From NCBI GenBank assembly GCA_963811365.1, contig CAWEQW010000004.1, positions 62,001 to 126,000 of the forward strand: a stretch of 64,000 bases of DNA, read 5' to 3'. Numbering within the stretch: position 1 is the stretch's first letter; each line of letters starts with the position of its first letter. This document shows positions 53,813 through 62,049 of this stretch, one piece after another. The stretch comes from CAWEQW01 sp963811365 (GTDB lineage Bacteria; Actinomycetota; Actinomycetes; Propionibacteriales; Nocardioidaceae). The translations under genes and the position numbers were made by a program. Under the pieces are notes generated by a model, which saw nothing but the letters and a program-made list of their open reading frames with translations, was not told where the DNA came from and did not search any database.

Positions 53813-54975
53813 GGGGTGCCTCCTTCGGACGGCGCGGACGGGGCGGAGGGGGCGTCGGGACCCTCGAGCAGCTCGCGGGTGGGGACGTGCCAGACCCGGC
53901 CCTCGTGGGTGACGCAGGAGCCCGCGACGATCTCGTCCTCGAAGTCGGGGTCGAAGGCGCCGTCCCGGGTCATCAGCGTGACCAGGTTGACGATGTTCTG
54001 GGCATAGAGGCGGGAGGCCGGTCCGGGCATCTGGCTGGGCACGTTGGACCCGCCCCACACCTGCGCGTTGCCGATGCGCACGACCTGGCCGGCCACGGAT
54101 CCCTCGACGTTGCCACCGGTCTCCGCGGCGAGGTCGACGACCACCGAGCCGGGCTTCATCGGCTCCACCATCGAGGACGTGACGAGCATCGGGGCCCGGC
54201 GGCCGGGCACCGCGGCGGTGGTGATCAGCGCGTCGGCAGCGGCGATGTACGGCGCCAGCAGGTCGCGCTGCCGCTGCGCACGGTCCTCGGTCATCTCCCG
54301 GGCGTAGCCACCGGCACCCTCGAGGGTCTCGAGCTCGAGGTCGATGCTCTGCGCGCCCATCGAGCGGATCTCCTCCGCGGCGGCCGCCCGGACGTCGTAC
54401 GCCTTGACGACGGCGCCGAGGCGCTTGCAGGTGGCGATCGCCTGCAGGCCCGCCACGCCGGCGCCGAGCACGACCACCTCGGCGGGCGGGACGGTGCCGG
54501 CGGCGGTCATGTTCAGCGGGAAGAACCGGCGCAGCAGCCCGACCGCGACGATCGCGGACCGGTAGCCGGCGACCAGCGCCTGCGAGGACAACGCGTCCAT
54601 CGACTGGGCGCGCGAGATCCGCGGCACCAGCTCCATCGCGAACGACGTGATGCCGAGGTCGCGGAGGTCGGCCACCAGGTCCAGGCTCTGCCCGGTCGGC
54701 AGGAACGAGAGCGTGGCGGTGCCGCTGCCGAGGCGGCGTACCGCGAAGGAGTCCAACGGGTTGACCGAGACGACGAGGTCGGCGTCCAGGACGGCGTCCT
54801 CGCTGACCTGCGCGCCGACGTGGAGGTACTCCTCGTCGCCGTGCAGCGCCCCGGAGCCGGCGCCCGGCTCCACCGCGACGTCGTACCCGAGCACGGTGAG
54901 CTTGCCGACCAGCTCGGGCACCATGGCGACGCGCGCCTCACCCTCGCGAGTCTCTCTTGCGACTGCGATCTTCAC
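53809..54975 (-). CDS. pntA: NAD(P) transhydrogenase subunit alpha, NAD-binding part
   Basis: 388 aa (PntAa, domain I). IAVARETREGEARVAMVPEL, RISRAQSMDALSSQALVAGY, Rossmann VVVLGAGVAGLQAIATCKRL, YDVRAAAAEEIRSMGA, SMVEPMKPGSVVVDLAAETG. First gene of the overlapping pntAa-pntAb-pntB operon; supplies NADPH at the expense of the proton gradient. Intact. Confidence 0.95.
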   Translation of the reverse strand: MKIAVARETREGEARVAMVPELVGKLTVLGYDVAVEPGAGSGALHGDEEYLHVGAQVSEDAVLDADLVVSVNPLDSFAVRRLGSGTATLSFLPTGQSLDLVADLRDLGITSFAMELVPRISRAQSMDALSSQALVAGYRSAIVAVGLLRRFFPLNMTAAGTVPPAEVVVLGAGVAGLQAIATCKRLGAVVKAYDVRAAAAEEIRSMGAQSIDLELETLEGAGGYAREMTEDRAQRQRDLLAPYIAAADALITTAAVPGRRAPMLVTSSMVEPMKPGSVVVDLAAETGGNVEGSVAGQVVRIGNAQVWGGSNVPSQMPGPASRLYAQNIVNLVTLMTRDGAFDPDFEDEIVAGSCVTHEGRVWHVPTRELLEGPDAPSAPSAPSEGGTP

Positions 54976-55067
54976 CTTCGAAACCTATGGCACCCGGCCC
55001 ACCCGGGAGGTCATTTGCGACCTGTCTCACAGGTGTGTCCGAGGTGGCGCCGCAGCATCGCCCCCGG

Positions 55068-55466
55068 CTACGGCACCCGAGAGGGCCGTCGGCTCTGCGC
55101 GAAGTGCACGGTGGCGCGCCATCCCAGCATGGTGAGGGCGAGGAACAGCACGGCGACGACGAGGAAGCCGACAGCGATCCCCCGGCCGGAGGCTGCGCGC
55201 AGCAGCATGCCGAGCACGTAGGTGACGGCCAGGACCACCACGCCCTCGGGCCAGGTCCGACTCGTCCGCCGGCCGCGCCACAGCAGGCCGGCGTGCGCGA
55301 CCACGACGGCCAGCGCGTAGGGCCACACGATGGCCAGCACGACCGACTCGGAGTCGCCCGCCTCGTGGGAGGTCTTGCCGCCGACTGCGAAGGCGAGCAC
55401 ACACACGAGATCGGCGACGACGGGGAGCAGCCAGCGCACGGTGGGTCGGGGCGCGTTCGGGGTCAC
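55068..55466 (-). CDS. DUF3054 membrane protein
   Basis: 132 aa, four hydrophobic segments: VRWLLPVVADLVCVLAFAVG, VVLAIVWPYALAVVVAHAGL, GVVVLAVTYVLGMLLRAA, GFLVVAVLFLALTMLGWRA. The ADLVCVLAFAVGGKTSHEAG start is typical of DUF3054. GTG start. Function unknown. Divergent from the next membrane-protein gene. Confidence 0.83.
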   Translation of the reverse strand: MTPNAPRPTVRWLLPVVADLVCVLAFAVGGKTSHEAGDSESVVLAIVWPYALAVVVAHAGLLWRGRRTSRTWPEGVVVLAVTYVLGMLLRAASGRGIAVGFLVVAVLFLALTMLGWRATVHFAQSRRPSRVP

Positions 55467-55532
55467 GACCCCAGGATCGCAGGCGGTGCGGACCGGTCGG
55501 CAGGACGGTCACAGAGACGGCACGACCGCGAC

Positions 55533-56054
55533 ATGGGCCAAGATCGACCTGTGACAGGGAGCCAGGACCCCCCAGCCTCGACTGCACCACCTCCGGCGCG
55601 AGGTCCCGCACGGCGGTGGGTCCGTGCGCGCCCCGCCGACGTCATCGACGTGTTCGTCTACGTGGTCGTGCTCAACCTGGCGATCGAGTACCTGCCTGCG
55701 GTGATCAGCGAAGGGTTCACCCTCTCACTGCTGACCGCGGTCCTGCTCAAGGTCGCCCTGGAGGTGGTGATCGTCGCGAAGGGCGCGGTCGTCGACCGGT
55801 TCCGGGCCGCGACGACCAGGCGCGGCAAGGCGGCCGCCGGTCTCTCGCTCTGGGTGGTCGCCGCCGGGAGCAAGCTGGTGGTCCTCGAGCTGGTCGACCT
55901 GGTCTTCGGCGACGCCGTGAGCCTGGGCGGCTTCGTCCCCGTGACGCTGCTGGTCGTCGCGCTGCTGCTTTCCCGGGCCGCCGTACGGCGGCTGCTGCAC
56001 GACACGCCTTCCGGCGCCGGGTCCGGCTCCGGCTCCGGGGGTGCCGTGGCCTGA
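55533..56054 (+). CDS. Membrane protein of unknown function
   Basis: 173 aa from ATG 55533 (GTG at 55551 also possible). Pro-rich N-terminus; then hydrophobic segments DVFVYVVVLNLAIEYLPAVI, LLTAVLLKVALEVVIVAKGA, LSLWVVAAGSKLVVLELVDL and FVPVTLLVVALLLS; Gly/Ser tail. The EYLPAVISEGFTLSLLTAVL stretch is seen in conserved actinobacterial proteins without assigned role. Intact. Confidence 0.7.
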   Translation: MGQDRPVTGSQDPPASTAPPPARGPARRWVRARPADVIDVFVYVVVLNLAIEYLPAVISEGFTLSLLTAVLLKVALEVVIVAKGAVVDRFRAATTRRGKAAAGLSLWVVAAGSKLVVLELVDLVFGDAVSLGGFVPVTLLVVALLLSRAAVRRLLHDTPSGAGSGSGSGGAVA

Positions 56055-56165
56055 CGCATGATGGCGCCGCAGCCCGTCGGACCGGCACTCGACCACCCCA
56101 CACACGTGCTCCAGGCGTGCAAGGACGCCGGCCCCGGGCCGACTGCCGGTCTGACTGGTCGCAAC

Positions 56166-57378
56166 CTAGTCGACCCTGCGTGCGACGACGTACAACCGCT
56201 GCGTGCTCTCACCCCGCGCAGCGATGGGTCCGCGCACGTACCACTCGGCGTCCACGAGTCCCGTCGCCCGCACGCTGCTCAGCACGGTGGCCGGCTCGTG
56301 GAGCACCAGGTCCAGGTCGACCTCGGCGTCGAACCACGCATCGACGTGGCGCACCTCGGCGCCCGCGTGCAGCGCGAGGACGAGCCACCCACCAGGCAGC
56401 AGCGGGCGCGCCAGGGCGGCGACCGCGTCGGGCAGCTCGGAAGCGGCGAGGTGGATCAGTGAGTACCACCCCAGAACGGCAGCCCATCCGGCGCTTGTGG
56501 GAGGACGGCTCAGCCGCCTCAGGTCCCCCACGTCGAAGCGACATGCGGGGAACCGCCGCCGCGCCTCCTGCACCATCGCCGGCCGACAGGTCCGTCCCGC
56601 AGGCATCGGCGCCGCGTGCGGCCAGGTAGCCGGTCACGTGTCCCGGGCCGCAGCCCGCGTCCATCACGGGTCGCCCGGCCGCATGCGCCGCAACCCGGTC
56701 CAGCAGCCAGGTCTCGAACGGCAGTCCCGGGAGCTCGTCGACGAGGGCGTCGGCGTACGCACGCGCCACCGCGTCGTACGACGAGCGGACCCGGGCGTCG
56801 CGCAGGTCGGCACCGCCGGCGATCACGACGTCGCGGTCCACCGCCTCGGTGGCCACCGTCGCCGTCTCCTGGGGGGCCGGCCCCAGCAGGTGCACCCACC
56901 GGTGGTCCTGCTGGCCCGGTCGGCGGGCAAGCTCTCGCACGAGCGGCTCCGGACGCTCCGCCATCCGGCGCAGGCACCGTTCCACCTCGCCACGGTCGGC
57001 GAAGGCGTGCAGCCGCTCGGTGCGGGTGCGGAGCTCACCCGGCGCCTGCGCGCCGCGCAGCAGCAGCACGGTGAGCACGGCACGCTCGTCGGGCTCGAGG
57101 CCGAGCCGTTCGTCGAGAGTCTGGTGGTACTTCAGCGTCCGACGCCCGGTGTCGGACCACACCACCCGCAGCAGTCCCCGGTCCTTCAGGGCGCGGGCCG
57201 CGCTCTCCACGGCCTGCTGGTCGAGGTCGACGACGGGATCGCGGTTGCTGGTCTGGTTGCAGGCCTGCCGCAGCGCGTTGGCCGTGAGCGGGTACGACGC
57301 GGGCACCGTCGACTGCTTCTCCAGCAGACTGCCCAGCACGCGCTGCTCGTCGGGCTCGAGGACGGGTAGGTCGCTCAC
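56166..57378 (-). CDS. DUF480 (YceH) domain fused to SAM methyltransferase, one frameshift
   Basis: ~404 aa. Residues ~1-180 are DUF480, two winged helices: LEPDEQRVLGSLLEKQSTVP, YPLTANALRQACNQTSNRDP, LDERLGLEPDERAVLTVLLL. Residues ~195-404 are a class I methyltransferase: YDAVARAYADALVDELPGLP, MDAGCGPGHVTGYLAARGAD. A break near 56585 joins VQEARRRFPACRFDVGDLRR and GWYSLIHLAASELPDAV. GTG 57376-57378 has TAAGGT 7 nt upstream (leaderless). The two domains are continuous in one frame, so the fusion itself does not depend on the broken site. Confidence 0.85.
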
Positions 57379-57741
57379 GCTGACGACCTTAGGCGAGGTT
57401 GCAGCCAGTCGGACCGGCAGTTCGCCCCGGGTCAGGCGTCCTGTCACGCGTGGAGCACGGGTGCGGGGTCGGCGAGTGCCGGTCCGACTGGCGGCGGCGG
57501 CACCGCCGGTGAGGACACGGAAGGGACGACGGCTGCCCGACGTGCCGTGCCAGGACGTCGATCAAGTACGACGATCCGCTGCAGCGTGCCGGGGTTGTGC
57601 CGCTCGTTCCACCACGGGACACGGCGCGGCGCCTCGAGTGGAAGGCCCCTCGATCGTCGCGTCGGCGAACCCCCACACCCGCACGCCCGGATCTGTGCGG
57701 CGCGGCCTGCGGCTCGTGGCCACGTGGAGCCCGCGCCCTCC
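57379..57741. other. No gene recognised
   Basis: About 360 bp between the DUF480 fusion start and the DinB stop. Minus-strand frames are open but Pro/Arg-rich; no domain seen. Confidence 0.35.
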
Positions 57742-58272
57742 TCACTCGCCGGTGGCGCCGTCGACCGCCTCGCGAAGCAGGTCGGCGTGCCCGTTGTGCC
57801 GCGCGTACTCCTCGATCATGTGCACGAAGATCCAGCGAAGGTCGCGCGTCCGGTCGGGGTGGTCCCCCCGGCTCGGGACCACGGTGTCCAGCGAGCGGTC
57901 CGCGACGGCGGAGCGGGCCTGTGCGCACTCGGCGCGGTAGGAGTCGAGGTCACTCTCCGCGTCGGCGTCCTCCACGTCTTCGAAGTCGAGACCCACGGCA
58001 TCCGGGTCGTAGGGCATGGTGTGGTTCTCCTGCGCGGCGTGCATCCGGAACCACCACCGCTCCACCTCGGTCATGTGCCGGACCAGTCCCAGAAGAGACA
58101 GCCGTGAAGGCGGCACCGCCCGGCGCCTGAGCTGATCGGCGGTGAGGCCGGCGCACTTGGTCAGCAGCGTCGCCCGGTGGTAGTCCAGCCACTGGTCGAG
58201 GCTGGACCGCTCGTCGGAGACCAGGTCCGGCTCCGCCCGGTCCACCGCCGGCGCCGTCCACGGGATCGTCAC
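57742..58272 (-). CDS. DinB-family (DUF664) protein
   Basis: 176 aa. DUF664-type DinB four-helix protein: LDQWLDYHRATLLTKCAGLT, LGLVRHMTEVERWWFRMHAA (first metal His), WIFVHMIEEYARHNGHADLL (two more His). Probable mycothiol-dependent S-transferase or metal protein; substrate unknown. GTG 58270-58272 chosen, 46 nt after the AhpD-like stop; same strand. Confidence 0.83.
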   Translation of the reverse strand: MTIPWTAPAVDRAEPDLVSDERSSLDQWLDYHRATLLTKCAGLTADQLRRRAVPPSRLSLLGLVRHMTEVERWWFRMHAAQENHTMPYDPDAVGLDFEDVEDADAESDLDSYRAECAQARSAVADRSLDTVVPSRGDHPDRTRDLRWIFVHMIEEYARHNGHADLLREAVDGATGE

Positions 58273-58318
58273 CGGCTCAGCCAACCACCCGACGCCACGC
58301 CGGGACAAGGTGAAGCGG

Positions 58319-58903
58319 TCAGGACGTCGAGGCGACGTCCGGCCGGGCCAGCGCGAGCTCGCAGACGGCCGAGAACCCCTGCGACTCGATGCCCATCGCG
58401 ACGTTCGACCGGGTGTACAGGTTCGCCAGCGCGACCTGGGTGGTGAGCTCGACCATCGCCGGCTCGCCCAGCTGCTCCAGCAGCCCGGCGAACTGCTCGT
58501 CGGTGACGGTCGGCGGCGTGGCGGTCATCGCCTCGGCGAACCCCAGGACCTCGCGCTCCAGTGGGGTGAAGACGTCCGAGGTGCGCCACACCGGCACCTG
58601 GCTCGCCTTCCGCTGGTCCAGGCCCTGGTTGTGGGCGTGGAAGTAGCCGAAGTCCAGGCACCACGAGCAGCCGACCTGTGCGGCCACGGCCAGGTGCGCG
58701 TACGACTTCAGGTTCTCGTCACAGGCGCTCCACCTCTGCGCCTTGCCGCTCACCGCGAGGAACGTCCTCAGCACGGCTCGGTTGTGGAAGTAGACGCCCA
58801 CCGGCTCGGGCACCTCGCCGAGCAGCCTCCTGCTGAAGCGCTTGACGATCGCGCCGAGGACACCGGTGATCGGAGCGGGCTGGATACGCGCAGTGCCGGT
58901 CAT
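58319..58903 (-). CDS. Carboxymuconolactone decarboxylase/AhpD-like protein
   Basis: 194 aa. CMD fold with redox CxxC in AAQVGCSWCLDFGYFHAHNQ and a conserved Glu-rich helix (PLEREVLGFAEAM). RLLGEVPEPVGVYFHNRAVL starts the domain. AhpD-like peroxidase or decarboxylase-like roles are possible. ATG 58901-58903 with GAGGGGAA upstream. Confidence 0.83.
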   Translation of the reverse strand: MTGTARIQPAPITGVLGAIVKRFSRRLLGEVPEPVGVYFHNRAVLRTFLAVSGKAQRWSACDENLKSYAHLAVAAQVGCSWCLDFGYFHAHNQGLDQRKASQVPVWRTSDVFTPLEREVLGFAEAMTATPPTVTDEQFAGLLEQLGEPAMVELTTQVALANLYTRSNVAMGIESQGFSAVCELALARPDVASTS

Positions 58904-58991
58904 GTCGTTCCCCTCGGTTCGGTGGTCACGACCTGAAGACACCGGCCGCGGCCGCCGTGTGACACCCGCCCTGGCGCCGGGTCAGGACCGC

Positions 58992-60014
58992 TCAGCTCTG
59001 GGTGGTGAACTGCTTCCTGCCGCTGCCGGCGAGCCAGTCGCTCCACGACACGTTGTAGGCGGCGTACCCGTTGTCCCCGGCGGCCTTGCCGCGGGGCGAG
59101 CCCGAGATCGTCACCGGGTCGCCCTGCTTGGTGAGGTTGTAGTACCACTCCGCGTCGGCGTAGGAGAGGTGGACGCAGCCGTGCGACCCGTAGCTGTGCC
59201 CCGGGTACGGGTCGCCGGTCGAGTAGTGCAGGTAGGTGCCCGACCACGTGATGCGCACGTCCCAGGGCAGCACGATGTCGTAGTAGTTCGGGTCGCTCTT
59301 GTTGCACGCGATGTGCACGCTGCACGACGTCATCCGGACGGTGCGCGACTTGTTGACCACGGCCATCGTCCCGTCCCAGGAGGGCCACCGGGGGCTGCCC
59401 GCGTCGCTGGGCATCGTGCGCAGGGTCTTCCCGTCCCGGGTCACCACGGTCTTGTGCTGGTTCACGTAGACGTGCGTGCGTACGTCGGCGCCGATCTTGA
59501 AGTGCCGCGTGTAGCTGTGCGTGCCGTAGCGCCCGTGACCGTCGCCGACGTGGTCGAAGCGAGCGACCATCGACACCGTGGTCCCTGGCTGCCAGAACGT
59601 CTTCGGGCGGAAGTCGACGCGTTGGGAGCCGAACCAGTGCCAGGCCCCCACCACCGGGGTGGACGTGGTCAGCTCGATGTGCTTCTCGATCTGCTTGCGA
59701 GCCGAGACCTTCACCGGATCCGTGAAGATGATCGAGATCGGCATCGCCACGCCCACAGTCGTCCCGCTGAGCGGGGCGATGCTCTCCAGCAGCATCGGGG
59801 GACCTGTCGGGTAGTGCTTCGTCGGCGTGGGGCTGGCCGAGGGCGAGGCCGACGCGTCCGCCGTTGCCGGAGCGGACGGTGAGGCCGAACCGGACGGCGA
59901 CGCCGCGGAGTCGGCGGCCGGCGCCGAGCCCGACCCGGCGCAGCCCGCCAGGGCCAGCAACAAGCCGGCCAACCCCGCCGCCGAAGCGGCGCGAAGACTT
60001 CCTGTGCGGTTCAT
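58992..60014 (-). CDS. L,D-transpeptidase, lipoprotein
   Basis: 340 aa. Lipoprotein signal AGLAGLLLALAGCAGS, Ser/Pro/Ala linker, Ig-like domain (APLSGTTVGVAMPISIIF), then the YkuD catalytic domain with SYGSHGCVHLSYADAEWYY (active-site His and Cys). Forms 3-3 cross-links in peptidoglycan and resists beta-lactams other than carbapenems. ATG 60012-60014 chosen at the start of the signal; GGAGGATCC lies upstream at long spacing. Intact. Confidence 0.9.
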   Translation of the reverse strand: MNRTGSLRAASAAGLAGLLLALAGCAGSGSAPAADSAASPSGSASPSAPATADASASPSASPTPTKHYPTGPPMLLESIAPLSGTTVGVAMPISIIFTDPVKVSARKQIEKHIELTTSTPVVGAWHWFGSQRVDFRPKTFWQPGTTVSMVARFDHVGDGHGRYGTHSYTRHFKIGADVRTHVYVNQHKTVVTRDGKTLRTMPSDAGSPRWPSWDGTMAVVNKSRTVRMTSCSVHIACNKSDPNYYDIVLPWDVRITWSGTYLHYSTGDPYPGHSYGSHGCVHLSYADAEWYYNLTKQGDPVTISGSPRGKAAGDNGYAAYNVSWSDWLAGSGRKQFTTQS

Positions 60015-60347
60015 CGAAGCGATCGGATCCTCCCTGGGAGCGATGAGCATGACAACACAACCCGCGGCGGGGCTGCCTGTCCAGTGAACCTCCCTCACCC
60101 AAGCCCTCGCACGGCGGGCCGGCAGTGACGAGTTCTCCTGCCCACCGGGTGAGCGCCGTCATCGCGCACTGCCGGGAGCTGCCGCGACCGAGCCGACCGC
60201 ACCTGAAATCTGCCTGAAAGCTGCCTCGAGGGGTCGCCAGCACGTAGCCGACCACGATATAACACAAGGGACCACTGGAACGCATCCAGCCCGGGCCCCG
60301 CCGTGATCGCTCCGCACTTCCCCCATGACTGCAGAGGTGCGTCGCTC

Positions 60348-60560
60348 ATGTGCATGACTCTCTACGCAACCACCGACTCCGACCTCGCCTACATCCGCCT
60401 GCTCCGCGCCGGCTACCGGGTCTGCCGCCGCCGTTCCGTCGGCGACCGCACCGGGGAGCTGCTGGTGCAGACCCCGGGGGACACGGAGTCCGAACGCAAG
60501 CAGGTCCGCGAGCTCGTCCGGCTCAGTGACCCCGCTGCGGACGTGTTCGAGCTGGCCTGA
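60348..60560 (+). CDS. Small uncharacterised protein, 70 aa
   Basis: ATG 60348: MCMTLYATTDSDLAYIRLLR, AGYRVCRRRSVGDRTGELLV, QTPGDTESERKQVRELVRLS, ends FELA. Soluble, mixed charge, two Cys. No family recognised; coding-like third positions support it. Lies alone between the L,D-transpeptidase and the Qmo-like operon. Confidence 0.5.
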   Translation: MCMTLYATTDSDLAYIRLLRAGYRVCRRRSVGDRTGELLVQTPGDTESERKQVRELVRLSDPAADVFELA

Positions 60561-60610
60561 CTGTGGGCGGGGCGCCTCGCGCCGGAGCGTTGCCCCGTGC
60601 TGTCCTCGGC

Positions 60611-61786
60611 TCAGGCCTGCGGGGCCGTCTCCTGCTTGGCGAGCGAGTAGAAGAACAGCGCCACCGGACGGTAGATGACGTGCGCGAACTTCGTGAACGG
60701 GATGAACAGCAGCAGCTCCATCGCGATCGCCACGTGCACGAGGAACACCCAGTAGCCCCACACCGGGGTCGGCGGCACGTAGAGAGCGACCTCGATCAGG
60801 AAGCCGGTGAAGCCCGTCACCCAGAGGAGGGTCAGGAACGTCCAGTCCGACGGCGTGGATACGGTGGCCGCCCGGTTGTACCTCCGCCACCGGTTGACCG
60901 CGAACATCGTCACGCCGTACATCAGCATGAGACCGCCGATGGTGCCGATCAGCCGTGACGGATACCAGAGGGGGATCGGGGTCCCGGTCTCCTTGATGCC
61001 GACGACGTCCAGCCCGTAGTCGAGCGAGGTGGCGACCAGCAGCCCGATGAAGCCCCAGATCGTCATGGCGTGGATGAACCAGCGCCTGCGGTACCACGGC
61101 TCCACGGGTCGGTCGTCCTTGCAGTCACGGCGATAGCGGCGCTGTCCGATGGACTCGATGCCGACCGAGAACCACAGCGCCCTGAGCGTGCGCCTGCGGG
61201 CCGCGGCGGTCTCGACGAGCGACTTCCAGTGCACCTGCTCCTTGCGGGCCATGCCGCGGGCCATCGACACCATGCCGCCCACGCCGGCCACGGCCACGAC
61301 GGCCATGACAGCGATGCCGAGCCAGTGCACGACGTGGTTGGGCACGAACGTGAAGAGCTCCAGCGAGCGCGTGGGGACGATGTCGCTCGAGGCGTAGAGG
61401 AAGCCGGCCAGGAGGAAGAACAGCACCAGGGAGACCACGGTGCCGAGGATCGGCCTGGTGTAGAGCAGCTTGGCGATCCGGGTCCGGTCATAGCTGGCGG
61501 TCGCGTAGCGCCGCGCCGACGCCATGAACTCGCCTGGGTCCGCCTCCGTCGGACAGCTGTCGGAGCACAGCCCGCAGTGGTAGCAGGTCCACAGCTCCTT
61601 GCTGGCCCGCAGCTCGTCGGTCATCCCGACCTGCGCGTAGCGGATCATCCGCCGCGGGAACAGCGCGTCGTTGTCCGACAGGGGGCAGATCGCCGTGCAG
61701 TTGCCACAGCTGAAGCACGCGCTCACGTCGGCGGCGCCGAAACGCTGCAGGTCGGCAAGCAGGTTGGTGTCGGCCAGAGTGGTCAT
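60611..61786 (-). CDS. QmoC-like fusion: HdrC iron-sulfur domain + HdrE-type membrane cytochrome domain
   Basis: 391 aa, the length of QmoC. N-terminal two [4Fe-4S] motifs: CFSCGNCTAICPLSDNDALF and CYHCGLCSDSCPTEADPGEF. The C-terminal ~280 residues have about six hydrophobic segments with His residues for heme b (FVPNHVVHWLGIAV; HVAIAMELLLFIPFTKFAHV). In sulfate reducers QmoC delivers quinol electrons to the QmoA/B flavoproteins. Here it ends an operon behind an HdrA-like gene and a small protein. ATG 61784-61786 overlaps the small gene's stop. Confidence 0.82.
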   Translation of the reverse strand: MTTLADTNLLADLQRFGAADVSACFSCGNCTAICPLSDNDALFPRRMIRYAQVGMTDELRASKELWTCYHCGLCSDSCPTEADPGEFMASARRYATASYDRTRIAKLLYTRPILGTVVSLVLFFLLAGFLYASSDIVPTRSLELFTFVPNHVVHWLGIAVMAVVAVAGVGGMVSMARGMARKEQVHWKSLVETAAARRRTLRALWFSVGIESIGQRRYRRDCKDDRPVEPWYRRRWFIHAMTIWGFIGLLVATSLDYGLDVVGIKETGTPIPLWYPSRLIGTIGGLMLMYGVTMFAVNRWRRYNRAATVSTPSDWTFLTLLWVTGFTGFLIEVALYVPPTPVWGYWVFLVHVAIAMELLLFIPFTKFAHVIYRPVALFFYSLAKQETAPQA

Positions 61787-62049
61787 GACGTCGCCTTCTG
61801 GCTGACGGCGCGGTACTGGAAGTAGCCGTCGTCGTCGGCATCGGGGACCTCTTCGACCTGGCCGTAGCGGCGCATGCCCATCACCCAGAACAGGGTCTCG
61901 CGAGGCGGAGCGCCGATGCGTTCGGCGATGCCGGGGATGGTGAGAGGTCCGTCTCCCAGCGCCGCCAGGATCGGCGCGTGCATGAGAGGCTCCTCGCGGA
62001 TGACCTCCCTGGTCGGACGCAGGGCGTCGTCGGTGAGCGTCGTGTTCAT
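61783..62049 (-). CDS. Small protein between HdrA-like and QmoC-like genes
   Basis: 88 aa, soluble: EVIREEPLMHAPILAALGDG, PLTIPGIAERIGAPPRETLF, WVMGMRRYGQVEEVPDADDD, ends YFQYRAVSQKATS. LTIPGIAERIGAPPRETLFW reads like a winged helix-turn-helix; MRRYGQVEEV could be the wing. 4-nt overlap at both ends with its neighbours, so it is firmly part of the operon. No named family recognised. It could be a regulator or a structural subunit. Confidence 0.65.
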   Translation of the reverse strand: MNTTLTDDALRPTREVIREEPLMHAPILAALGDGPLTIPGIAERIGAPPRETLFWVMGMRRYGQVEEVPDADDDGYFQYRAVSQKATS

